From a virus, in the IMG/VR virus record IMGVR_UViG_3300044533_000356, positions 1-61,942 of that record: 61,942 nucleotides of DNA. The stretch is one strand, 5' to 3'. The translations under genes were made by a program, and so were the position numbers. Shown here one piece after another: positions 33,662-41,945 of this stretch. Numbering within the stretch: the first letter of the stretch is position 1; each line of letters begins with the position of its first letter. The notes below the pieces were generated by a model. That model was not told where the DNA came from, made no database searches, and saw only the letters and a program-made list of their open reading frames with translations.

Positions 33662-34099
33662 TTACTTCAGGGCGTTGAGCAAAGCGATGGCCGCTTTGAT
33701 TTTCGCCGCACGATCTTTGCCCTCGAAGTTGCCAAGGAACTCCATCGCCATAGCCTTGGCCGCCGTGCTGATGCGCTGTTGCTTGGCAGGGGCTTTGGCT
33801 TTCTCAGGGGTGAACCACACCATGACGTTGCGTCTCCACGATTGGAACGCCGCACCGTGGCGTGACTCACGGGTGGATTCATCGCCGGTGTAGAACACGG
33901 CAGTCCCCGCCGTGTTCCATGTGTAGTTGCATCCGTACTTCGTAGCATGGACTTTTGCAAGCTCCTCAAGGAGCGTGATACACGGTGTATCACCAAGGGA
34001 TTGGGCCGCTTTGCTCATAGCATCCCCGTATGAGATGCCTGCAGTCAGGAAGTCAGAGTAGGCTTTGACGGCGGTTTCGATTGTGGTCAGTTTTTTCAT
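33662..34099 (-). CDS. first early gene, protein of unknown function, 145 aa
   Basis: The start MKKLTTIETAVKAYSDFL at 34099 has a GGAGAAAATCC leader. The N-terminal half is helical; a segment YNTW-like region and HGAAFQSWRRNVMVWF follow, then a Lys/Ala-rich helix. Palindrome 6 lies inside its coding sequence, encoding GDTPCIT. As the promoter-proximal early gene it is a natural candidate regulator, but no HTH is obvious. Confidence 0.68.
   Translation of the reverse strand: MKKLTTIETAVKAYSDFLTAGISYGDAMSKAAQSLGDTPCITLLEELAKVHATKYGCNYTWNTAGTAVFYTGDESTRESRHGAAFQSWRRNVMVWFTPEKAKAPAKQQRISTAAKAMAMEFLGNFEGKDRAAKIKAAIALLNALK
33975..33993. repeat. dispersed palindrome, copy 6 (inside a gene)
   Basis: GTGATACA and TGTATCAC flank CGG. 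Unlike the others it is within a coding region (codons for GDTPCIT of the 145-residue protein). Confidence 0.85.
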
Positions 34100-34326
34100 G
34101 GATTTTCTCCGTTGGGTTGTTGTCTTGCAGGGCCATTCCCTACTCGACAAACCCTAGTTTCCGGCAACCCCCATTCGATAGCCCATGAGCCCCCTGTTTT
34201 CGAGGCAGAAAGGCCACTTTCCAGACCCCACCGTACCCCCATGGGCCTATATTAGAGCTTGACACAGCCGCATAGTACAACACTGTTCCCCACCCGCTTC
34301 CAGCATCTTTGTAATACCTAATACTT

Positions 34327-34356
34327 ATTTTAAAAATACAGCCACCATTTTGTAAA
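34327..34356 (-). promoter_or_regulatory. candidate early promoter
   Basis: On the minus strand TTTACA and TAAAAT are separated by 18 nt. It would start transcription about 220 nt upstream of the first early gene. It is moderate by sequence; location is the stronger argument. Confidence 0.42.
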
Positions 34357-34440
34357 ACACTAGACAACCAACACCCACCCCCTGTATAAAAATACAGCCC
34401 TTGCAAAAAATTTTAAAAAAATTTCAAAAAACTCAGGCGT

Positions 34441-34471
34441 AAAAAAACCCCCCGTGTTGCCAAGGAGGGTT
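34441..34471 (-). terminator. intrinsic terminator facing the early block
   Basis: Read on the minus strand, AACCCTCC pairs with GGGGGGTT around a 10-nt loop and is followed by a T run. It would stop leftward transcripts arising in or antisense to the late genes before they reach the early region. It has no terminator character on the plus strand. Confidence 0.6.
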
Positions 34472-34514
34472 AAAGGGTTTCTCAACCCAAGGAGAAGCAA
34501 AGGACCAACCGAAG

Positions 34515-34544
34515 TTGCACCCAAGCCGGATGTGAGTATATACT
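34515..34544 (+). promoter_or_regulatory. late operon promoter
   Basis: TTGCAC and TATACT are separated by 18 nt (a TATATA with 16 nt is an alternative). It precedes the small terminase gene by about 52 nt and no other strong match is nearby. Regular sigma70 recognition fits the lack of a phage RNA polymerase. Confidence 0.6.
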
Positions 34545-34595
34545 ACGGCCATCGGGACAGCAACCCGCAACTCCGGCTTTAGCCGTCAGGACCAA

Positions 34596-35216
34596 ATGTT
34601 AGATCACCTCATTGACTTCGACCCCGAAGTTTTACCCAAGTCACAAGCGCCCTCCCCAGCGGAGAAGGCCGCGCCCGTTGAGTTGCTGAACGGCAAGATC
34701 AGTACCAACGACTGGCTCAAGGAAATGGGAGTGCCTGACGCCGAAACGACCGTCTCCGAGTTGGAAAAGCAGCAAGCGCGGCAAACTTTCTCCGCGCTGA
34801 CAACCGCCTCTCCCATCACCACCCAGCATGAGATGGTCTCCAAGATAGAGACCCCAGCAGCCGTGCGCCATCTGGTAGGTATGCTGACCGCCTACGACTG
34901 GGAGTTTGTGCACCAAGCGCAAGAGCTGCGTGGGTACGCGGTGGCCAAGATTTTGGAGGAGTGCGAAAACCCCAATTCCAACATCCGGCTCAAAGCGCTG
35001 GGCCTGTTGGGCAAAGTCACGGAAATCGGCCTGTTCACCGAGAAGATCGAGGTCAAGAAGACTGATATGACCGAAGCGGAGATCGACCAGCGCCTTAAAG
35101 AGAAGCTGGCCAAGTTCATGGACGTGTCAGATGCCGACGTTACGGACCTTGTGGACATCACGCAAGTCACGCCAACCCCCATCCAAAATGACAACCAACC
35201 CACCGCTGACGCCTGA
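34596..35216 (+). CDS. putative small terminase subunit, 206 aa
   Basis: It lies directly upstream of the large subunit and overlaps it by 29 nt. The N-terminus is acidic, the middle helical (YDWEFVHQAQELRGYAV), and NSNIRLKALGLLGKVTEIG with FTEKIEVKK resembles TerS-like proteins. An AGGA motif 4 nt before the ATG provides a ribosome-binding site. It would recognise the packaging site; no separate pac sequence is recognised. Confidence 0.75.
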   Translation: MLDHLIDFDPEVLPKSQAPSPAEKAAPVELLNGKISTNDWLKEMGVPDAETTVSELEKQQARQTFSALTTASPITTQHEMVSKIETPAAVRHLVGMLTAYDWEFVHQAQELRGYAVAKILEECENPNSNIRLKALGLLGKVTEIGLFTEKIEVKKTDMTEAEIDQRLKEKLAKFMDVSDADVTDLVDITQVTPTPIQNDNQPTADA

Positions 35217-36720
35217 ACAAGCCTCAGCGCTGTTCAAAAACCTCGGCAAGCTTACTGCAGCCGAGAAGTTGGAGGCATTGGACCTTTTGGACAAGGCGCA
35301 AGAGCATAAACAGAAAAATCTGTCCCGATCGAACATGCTTGAGTTTGCCAAGGCGGTGTATCCGGGGTTCAAAATCGGGCCGCACCACAGGAAGCTGGCC
35401 AAAATCTTCTCAGACGTGATTGCCGGAACGAAAAAGCGGGTCATCATCAACATTGCGCCTCGTATGGGCAAGTCCGAGTTCAGCTCGTACCTGTTCCCGG
35501 CCTTCTTTCTAGGTAATTTCCCTGAGAAGAAGATCATCATGGGCACGCACACTGCTGGTCTGTCCGAAGACTTCGGCCGACGCGTGCGAAATTTGCTGGC
35601 TGATGAGGATTACCATGGCCTTTTCCCCCAAACGCTGGTGGCCGACGATCAAAAAGCTGCCGGTAAGTGGTCTACAAGTCTTGGTGGTCAGTACTATGCT
35701 GCTGGTGTCGGCGGCGCTCTTGCTGGTCGTGGTGCTGATCTGTTCGTTATTGACGACCCTCACTCGGAGCAGGACGTTAAGGCCAACTCACGGCTGGCTT
35801 TCGACACTGCATGGTCTTGGTTCCAGACCGGGCCGCTCCAGCGACTGATGCCGGGCGGGGCGATCATCATCGTGATGACGCGCTGGGGCAAGCTGGACCT
35901 GACGGGACGCCTGATCGACTACCAAGCCAAGAACCCCGACGCCGAACCGTGGGAGATCGTGGAGCTTCCAGCCATTTTGAACGAGGGCACGGACAACGAG
36001 AAGTCGCTCTGGCCCGACCAGTGGCCACTGGCCACCCTCAAGTCCACCAAGGCCAGCATTGACCCCCAGTACTGGAACGCCCAGTACATGCAGCAGCCCA
36101 CCAGCAACAACGCGGCCATCATCTCGCGCAAGTCTTGGCGCATTTGGGCGGGCGACGATCCGCCGCGCTGCGACTACGTTATCCAGAGCTGGGACACGGC
36201 TTTTGAGACCAAGACCACGGCCGACTATTCCGCGTGCACCACATGGGGCGTGTTCTACAACGAGGAAGAGGGCGACAAGGCGCAGGTGATCCTGCTCGAT
36301 GCGTTCAAAGACCGGATGGCCTTCCCCGAGCTCAAGGCGATCGCCCTCAAGCACTACAAGGAGTGGTCCCCCGACGCGTTCATTGTGGAGAAGAAAGCCG
36401 CTGGTGCGCCGTTGATCCAAGAGCTGCGGGCCACGGGCATCCCGGTGGAAGAGTTTAGCCCCAGCCGCGGTAACGATAAAATTGTACGGCTAAACGCGGT
36501 GTCCGACCTTTTTTCGTCGGGCACGGTCTGGGCCCCAGACACACGCTGGGCCCGTGAGGTGATAGAAGAGGTTGCGTCGTTCCCCAACGGAGAGAACGAT
36601 GACTACGTTGACACCACCTCTCAGGCGCTGTTACGCTTCCGAAAGGGGGGGTTTATCCCCCTTGACTCGGACGAGCAAGAAGACCGCACATTCATGCGCC
36701 GCAGGGCGGCGTACTACTAG
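35188..36720 (+). CDS. large terminase subunit, 510 aa
   Basis: The start MTTNPPLTPEQASALFKNL at 35188 is preferred over an earlier ATG that would extend further into the small subunit. The ATPase has Walker A APRMGKSE (residues 90-97) and Walker B LFVIDDP (185-191). The nuclease domain begins SWDTAFETKTTADYSA (D336) and includes FIVEKKAAG and DDYVDTTSQAL acidic residues. It cuts and translocates concatemeric DNA into proheads together with the portal. Confidence 0.95.
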   Translation: MTTNPPLTPEQASALFKNLGKLTAAEKLEALDLLDKAQEHKQKNLSRSNMLEFAKAVYPGFKIGPHHRKLAKIFSDVIAGTKKRVIINIAPRMGKSEFSSYLFPAFFLGNFPEKKIIMGTHTAGLSEDFGRRVRNLLADEDYHGLFPQTLVADDQKAAGKWSTSLGGQYYAAGVGGALAGRGADLFVIDDPHSEQDVKANSRLAFDTAWSWFQTGPLQRLMPGGAIIIVMTRWGKLDLTGRLIDYQAKNPDAEPWEIVELPAILNEGTDNEKSLWPDQWPLATLKSTKASIDPQYWNAQYMQQPTSNNAAIISRKSWRIWAGDDPPRCDYVIQSWDTAFETKTTADYSACTTWGVFYNEEEGDKAQVILLDAFKDRMAFPELKAIALKHYKEWSPDAFIVEKKAAGAPLIQELRATGIPVEEFSPSRGNDKIVRLNAVSDLFSSGTVWAPDTRWAREVIEEVASFPNGENDDYVDTTSQALLRFRKGGFIPLDSDEQEDRTFMRRRAAYY

Positions 36721-36728
36721 GAACACAC

Positions 36729-39263
36729 ATGGCGACCAACATTGACAAAGCCCTTTATCAGCAGCCCACGGGCATTGACGCCGCAGGCGACATGGAAGAG
36801 CCGATCGAGATCGAGATTGTTGACCCGGAGGCGGTCAACATTGACATGGGGGACGTAGAGATCAGCATCGAGCCGGGCGAGCCCAGCGTCGATGACTTTG
36901 ATGCCAACTTGGCCGAGTACCTGTCCGAAGGCGAGTTGTCGTCAATAGTCAGCGACCTCGACAGCGACATCGACAACGACCGCAACTCCCGCAAGGAGTG
37001 GGAAAAAGCCTACGTCACGGGTTTAAAACTGCTGGGCTTGCAGATTGAAGAGCGCACCGAGCCTTGGGATGGTGCGTCCGGCGTGTTCCACCCGATGATT
37101 ACCGAGGCCGTTGTCAGGTTCCAGTCAGAGACGATCACCGAGACGTTCCCGGCCATGGGCCCCGTGCGCACAAAAATCGTGGGTAAAGAGACCCCCGAGA
37201 AGAAAGACGCCGCCATGCGCGTCCAAGAGGACATGAACTTCCAGCTGACTGAGGTCATGCAGGAGTTCCGCCCAGAGCATGAGCGCATGTTGTGGAGCTT
37301 GCCAGCTACGGGTTCAGCGTTCAAAAAGGTCTACTTCGACCCCAATATCGGCCGTCAAACGTCTGTATTTATTCCTGCCGAAGACATCTTGCTGCCCTAC
37401 GGCACCTCGGACATCCAGAGCTGCTATCGCGTCACGCACGTCATGCGCAAGACCGAGAACGAGATCAAAAAGCTCCAGCAAGCAGGCTTTTACCGGGACG
37501 TGGACATCGGTTCTCCCGACAAGGCGATCGACGAGATCAACAAGGCCAAGGACAAAGAGACCGGCTTTGCTGATCTGAACGACGAGCGCTTCACGCTGTA
37601 TGAGTCCCATGTGGAACTGATCGTCAAAGGCGACCCCCGAGCCGAAGCGGACGAAGACGGGGAAGAAGTCAAGATCGCTCTGCCGTACGTCTTGACCTAC
37701 ATTCGCGGCTCAAACACCGTTCTGGCGCTGCGCCGCAACTGGGAAGAAGACGACGACCTTCACTTAAAGCGCCAGCACTTCGTGCACTACCAGTACATCC
37801 CCGGCTTTGGTGCCTACGGCTTCGGTCTGTTCCACCTGATCGGCGGGTTTGCAAACTCGGCCACCAGCTTGATGCGCCAGTTGATCGACGCGGGCACGCT
37901 GTCCAACTTGCCCGGTGGTTTGAAGTCCCGGGGTCTGCGGATCAAGGGAGACGATACGCCGATCGCTCCGGGCGAGTTCCGCGACGTTGATGTGGGTTCG
38001 GGCACGATCCGCGACAACATCTTGCCCCTACCGTACAAAGAGCCGTCCCAGACGCTGTACCAGTTGCTCAACACCGTGGTGGAAGAAGGTCGTCGGTTTG
38101 CCGCGACGGCCGACATGAAGATTAGCGACATGGGGGCCAATGCGCCTGTGGGCTCGACCCTTGCTTTGCTGGAGCGCCAACTTAAAGTGATGACGGCCGT
38201 GCAGGCGCGGGTGCACTTCACCTTGAAACAAGAACTCCAGTTATTGGCTGCCATCATCCGCGACTACACAGACGACGCGTACACCTACGAGCCGGACGGC
38301 GAGAAAGGCCCACGGGCCAAGAAGAGCGACTACCGCCATGTGGACATCCTGCCCGTGAGCGACCCCAACGCGGCCACCCTGTCCCAGCGTGTGGTGCAGT
38401 ATCAAGCCGTGATCCAGTTGGCGCAGTCAGCACCTGACATCTATGACTTGCCCAAGCTGCACCGGGGCATGCTGGAGGTGCTGGGCATCAAGAACGCCGA
38501 CAAACTTGTGCCGTTGGAGGAAGACCAAAAACCGACCGATCCCGTGTCTGAAAACCAAAACATTTTGAAGGGTAAACCCGTCAAGGCGTTCCAGTACCAA
38601 GACCATAAGGCCCACATTCAGGTGCACACGGCCATGGTGCAGGACCCAATCATGCAGCAGTTAGTAGGGCAGAACCCACGGGCCCCCGCCATGCAAGCGG
38701 CCATGATGGCGCACATTTCAGAACATGTAGGGTTTGCCTACCGCCAGAAAATTGAGCAACAGTTGGGCATGCCCCTGCCGCCCGAAGGCGAGCAGTTGCC
38801 GCCGCAAATCGAGATCGCATTGTCCGGAATGATGGCGCAAGCTGCGCAGCAGGTTCTGCAGCAAAGCCAAGCGCAGACCGCGCAAAAGCAAGCCCAGCAG
38901 CAACAGCAAGACCCCGTTGTGCAGATGCAACAGCAAGAACTCCAGATCAAGCAGGGCGAGCTCCAGCTCAAACAGCAAAAGCTTCAGGCTGAGCAGCAAC
39001 TCGCTGCACAAGAGTTGGCGCTCAAGGAAAAGCAGGTGCAGATCAGCGCGGCTACTAAAGCAGACGAAATGGACCTTAAGCAACAAGCGTTGGATGCCAA
39101 AATGGAGCTGGATGGTTACAAAGCCGGACAGCAAGTTCAACAAAACGATTCGCGCATGCAGGCTGAACAAGAGCGCGAAGGTGTCCGCATGGGCATCGAC
39201 ATTGCAAAGAGCAAGCAGCAATTGGCTGCGCAAAACCAAAGGAAAGGTCCCGGTAACAAATGA
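36729..39263 (+). CDS. portal protein, 844 aa
   Basis: Size, position after TerL, and segments such as EPWDGASGVFHPMITEAV and GFGLFHLIGGFANSATSLM fit the large portal (head-to-tail connector) proteins of podovirus-like phages. Residues about 690-840 are Gln-rich coiled coil (QQQDPVVQMQQQELQIKQG). The dodecameric portal would nucleate the head and gate DNA. The C-terminal coil is longer than in many portals and might form an internal barrel. Confidence 0.88.
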   Translation: MATNIDKALYQQPTGIDAAGDMEEPIEIEIVDPEAVNIDMGDVEISIEPGEPSVDDFDANLAEYLSEGELSSIVSDLDSDIDNDRNSRKEWEKAYVTGLKLLGLQIEERTEPWDGASGVFHPMITEAVVRFQSETITETFPAMGPVRTKIVGKETPEKKDAAMRVQEDMNFQLTEVMQEFRPEHERMLWSLPATGSAFKKVYFDPNIGRQTSVFIPAEDILLPYGTSDIQSCYRVTHVMRKTENEIKKLQQAGFYRDVDIGSPDKAIDEINKAKDKETGFADLNDERFTLYESHVELIVKGDPRAEADEDGEEVKIALPYVLTYIRGSNTVLALRRNWEEDDDLHLKRQHFVHYQYIPGFGAYGFGLFHLIGGFANSATSLMRQLIDAGTLSNLPGGLKSRGLRIKGDDTPIAPGEFRDVDVGSGTIRDNILPLPYKEPSQTLYQLLNTVVEEGRRFAATADMKISDMGANAPVGSTLALLERQLKVMTAVQARVHFTLKQELQLLAAIIRDYTDDAYTYEPDGEKGPRAKKSDYRHVDILPVSDPNAATLSQRVVQYQAVIQLAQSAPDIYDLPKLHRGMLEVLGIKNADKLVPLEEDQKPTDPVSENQNILKGKPVKAFQYQDHKAHIQVHTAMVQDPIMQQLVGQNPRAPAMQAAMMAHISEHVGFAYRQKIEQQLGMPLPPEGEQLPPQIEIALSGMMAQAAQQVLQQSQAQTAQKQAQQQQQDPVVQMQQQELQIKQGELQLKQQKLQAEQQLAAQELALKEKQVQISAATKADEMDLKQQALDAKMELDGYKAGQQVQQNDSRMQAEQEREGVRMGIDIAKSKQQLAAQNQRKGPGNK

Positions 39264-39454
39264 TTGATAACTTCGCACGCGTATTGCGCGAAAAATTACG
39301 CACCGACATGAACAACTACGCCGATGACTTGGCGGGGGGTGCATGCCGCTCTTATGACGAATACCAAAAACTCTGCGGAATCATTCAAGGTCTTGCGACC
39401 GCAGAGCGTCATCTCCTAGACCTTGCAGAGAAAGTAGAGCAATCAGATGAGTGA
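39260..39454 (+). CDS. small protein of unknown function, 64 aa
   Basis: MIDNFARVLREKLRTDMNNY begins a helical protein that overlaps the portal stop (ATGA) and the following GroES-like gene by 8 nt. Genes of this size are common between portal and scaffold in related genomes. Role unknown. Confidence 0.7.
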   Translation: MIDNFARVLREKLRTDMNNYADDLAGGACRSYDEYQKLCGIIQGLATAERHLLDLAEKVEQSDE

Positions 39455-39881
39455 AATCATTCTGCCTCCGGGCATCACACTGCCCAAACACATTCAGCCG
39501 CTTGAAGCCCCAGAGGCCGAAGCGGATAGCGAAACCAGAGCCTCAGCGCTACCCATCCCTACGGGATACAAGCTGCTGTGCATCGTGCCAGAGGTCGATG
39601 AAAAGATCGCCGGTACGAGTCTTGATTTAATTCGAGATGCTGCGACCATGCGTGCGGAAGAACATGCCACCACAGTGCTGTTTGTCATGCGGGTCGGACC
39701 AGACGCGTACAAAGACGCCACCAAGTTCCCTTCGGGTGCATGGTGCAAAGAAGGCGACTTTGTGCTTGTGCGCACCTACACAGGTACGCGTTTCAAGGTG
39801 TTTGGTAAGGAGTTCAGGGTTCTGAACGACGACCAAATTGAGTGTGTTGTACAAGACCCACGCGGTTACACCCGCGCATAA
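39447..39881 (+). CDS. GroES-like co-chaperonin, 144 aa
   Basis: After a 45-residue N-terminal extension (residues 1-45), PTGYKLLCIVPEVDEKIAG begins a chaperonin-10-like beta domain, and VGPDAYKD, GDFVLVRTYTGTRFKVFG and NDDQIECVV follow the order of GroES beta strands. The mobile loop is replaced by a segment containing TSLDLIRDAATMR. Encoded in the head cluster, it may substitute host GroES in capsid folding. Confidence 0.75.
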   Translation: MSEIILPPGITLPKHIQPLEAPEAEADSETRASALPIPTGYKLLCIVPEVDEKIAGTSLDLIRDAATMRAEEHATTVLFVMRVGPDAYKDATKFPSGAWCKEGDFVLVRTYTGTRFKVFGKEFRVLNDDQIECVVQDPRGYTRA

Positions 39882-39890
39882 GGAGCAGAA

Positions 39891-40838
39891 ATGAACGAAT
39901 ACAAGTTCCCGGACGAACTGGACGACAAAAACGTCGCGCTGGAAGTCTCTACCGACAACGATGTCGAAGTTGAGATCGTTGACGACACCCCCGAACGTGA
40001 CCGTGGCCGCAAACCGCTCGGCCGTGATGTGGCTGACCCCACGGACGACGAGATTGAGACCTACTCTGATGGCGTCAAGAAGCGCATCAAGGAGCTCACC
40101 CATGCACGTCACGACGAACGACGCGCTAAAGAGGCGCTGTTGCGTGAAAAGCAAGAGCTTGAACGCCTTGCCCACCACATGGTGTCGGAAAACAACCGCC
40201 TCAAGCAGTACGTCAACACCGGCACGGAGCACTACGCCGCTTCTCAGCTATCACTGGCTGAAACGGAAGTGGAGAAAGCCAAGCGGCAGCTCAAGGAAGC
40301 CACCGAATCTTTTGACACCGACGGCGTCGTTGCAGCGCAAGATGCGTTGATGGACGCCAAGATGAAAGTGAATGCTGCAAAAAATTTCAGACCCACTCCT
40401 TTACAGGTGGATGAAATTAATGTACAAACACAGCAAACGGAAGTACCCCGTCAAGAATTGGACGAAAAGACTGTTCGCTGGCAGGCAAAAAACCAGTGGT
40501 TCGGGAACGCGGGGTACGAGGAAGTCACCAGCTTTGCACTAGGGCTGCACCAAAAACTAGTGAACTCCGGGGTTGATCCCCGCTCTGACAGTTACTTCGA
40601 GCAAATTGATGCTCGCCTGAAGTCTACGTTCCCCGAAGTTTTCGGTGGTACGGAAGACCGGCCGAAATCCGGCGATGGCTCCCGACGACCTACCTCGGTT
40701 GTTGCGCCAGCGACTCGTTCGACTGGAGCAAGAAAAATCCAACTGACCCCTACGCAAGTTGCGTTGGCAAAAAAGTACGGACTGACCCCGCAGCAATACG
40801 CTGCTGAAGTAGCAAAACTGGAGAAATCAAATGGCTGA
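39891..40838 (+). CDS. putative scaffolding protein, 315 aa
   Basis: An acidic N-terminus (FPDELDDKNVALEV) is followed by a long charged coiled coil (about residues 60-160) and a C-terminal basic domain with LTPTQVALAKKYGLTPQQY. This architecture and its place before the capsid gene are typical of scaffold proteins. AAGGAG precedes the ATG. Confidence 0.75.
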   Translation: MNEYKFPDELDDKNVALEVSTDNDVEVEIVDDTPERDRGRKPLGRDVADPTDDEIETYSDGVKKRIKELTHARHDERRAKEALLREKQELERLAHHMVSENNRLKQYVNTGTEHYAASQLSLAETEVEKAKRQLKEATESFDTDGVVAAQDALMDAKMKVNAAKNFRPTPLQVDEINVQTQQTEVPRQELDEKTVRWQAKNQWFGNAGYEEVTSFALGLHQKLVNSGVDPRSDSYFEQIDARLKSTFPEVFGGTEDRPKSGDGSRRPTSVVAPATRSTGARKIQLTPTQVALAKKYGLTPQQYAAEVAKLEKSNG

Positions 40839-41289
40839 AACAATCAACCGGAACCCTCGTGACCTTGTGTCACGCGATAAAACGACTCGGTACGTGTATA
40901 CACCCCCGAGTGCACTGCCTGATCCTACCCCTGAACCCGGTATGGTGTATCGCTGGATTGCGACACACGTACTTGGCGAAGCACAAAACACGAACGTGTC
41001 TACCAAGATGCGGGAAGGTTGGGAACCGGTCAAAGCAGTCGATCATCCGGAACTGATGCTGGAGGGTAATGCGAAGACTGGCAACGTCGAAATCGGTGGC
41101 CTCATGCTCTGCAAGATGCCCCGTGAACGTGCGCAAGCCCGTGATGAGTATTACGCCAAACAAGCTCAGGCCCAGATGGAGTCTGTTGATAACAGTTTCA
41201 TGCGAAACAATGACCCCCGCATGCCGCTTTTCGCTGACCGCAAGTCATCGACCAGTCGCGGTGGTGGTTTTGGTTCTGGTTCTAAATAA
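40831..41289 (+). CDS. head-cluster protein of unknown function, 152 aa
   Basis: MAETINRNPRDLVSRDKTTR begins a polar protein with a compact RWIATHVLGEAQNTNVSTK segment. The end is Gly/Ser-rich and flexible. It overlaps the scaffold gene by 8 nt. Conserved position suggests a minor head protein. Confidence 0.68.
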   Translation: MAETINRNPRDLVSRDKTTRYVYTPPSALPDPTPEPGMVYRWIATHVLGEAQNTNVSTKMREGWEPVKAVDHPELMLEGNAKTGNVEIGGLMLCKMPRERAQARDEYYAKQAQAQMESVDNSFMRNNDPRMPLFADRKSSTSRGGGFGSGSK

Positions 41290-41305
41290 ACTTAGGAGTC
41301 CTTAA

Positions 41306-41932
41306 ATGGCATCTACTGCTTCTCCCTACGGCCTGCGTGCCGTAAACGAGATCGGCGGTCTTCCATACGCTGGAAGCACTCGCACTTTCTTGATCGACCC
41401 AGCTGGTACAGCTGCGAACATTTACAACGGCTCGCCCGTGTATGTGAACGCAAACGGCTATCTGGCCGTGGCTACTGCTACTGGCGCTGACGCGACTACA
41501 AACGGTTTTCCTGTTGGTACGGCCAACACCGGTATCGTTGGTATTTTCGTTGGTTGCTCGTATGTCAACGCTCAAGGTCAGCAAATCTTTGCTCAGTACT
41601 ACCCCACCGGCACAACCGGCGTGGTGACTGCACAAGTGATTGATGATCCAGATGTCGTGTTCCAAGTCCAGTCCGCTGGCTCGGTGACACAAGCCGCTCT
41701 CGGTGCAAACTTGTTCTTCTCAACTGGCGCTGTGGCAACTGGTAGCACAACTACCGGTAACTCCACTGCTTCCGTTGTGGCGGGCTCTTCTGCCGTGACA
41801 ACTACGGCTGCTTTCCGTGTTGTGGGTTTCCCCAACTCGGTCGGCTTCTCAGTTGTTGGCGACGCATTCACTGACGTGTTTGTGAAGATCAACCCCGGCT
41901 ATCACAGCTACACCAACGCCGTTGGCCTGTAA
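41306..41932 (+). CDS. putative head decoration/structural protein, 208 aa
   Basis: MASTASPYGLRAVNEIGGLP begins a Gly/Thr/Val-rich beta protein containing GSPVYVNANGYLAVATATGA, without Cys clusters or membrane spans. It immediately precedes the capsid gene. A decoration or stabilising role on the capsid is inferred. Confidence 0.7.
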   Translation: MASTASPYGLRAVNEIGGLPYAGSTRTFLIDPAGTAANIYNGSPVYVNANGYLAVATATGADATTNGFPVGTANTGIVGIFVGCSYVNAQGQQIFAQYYPTGTTGVVTAQVIDDPDVVFQVQSAGSVTQAALGANLFFSTGAVATGSTTTGNSTASVVAGSSAVTTTAAFRVVGFPNSVGFSVVGDAFTDVFVKINPGYHSYTNAVGL

Positions 41933-41945
41933 GGAGTAACTCACC

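Larger units (their letters stand above)
34100..34595. other. divergent control region between early and late blocks
   Basis: No gene is supported in these 496 bases; an 88-codon minus frame has no ribosome-binding site and improbable composition. The region holds a minus-strand promoter candidate, a CTGTAT/ATACAG hairpin at 34382-34397, A/T runs at 34405-34447, a minus-oriented terminator and the late promoter. Confidence 0.7.

Noticed and set aside
34140-34406. 88-codon minus frame in the control region
   Set aside because: No ribosome-binding site, Gly/Cys/Tyr-rich odd composition, and it covers the candidate early promoter.
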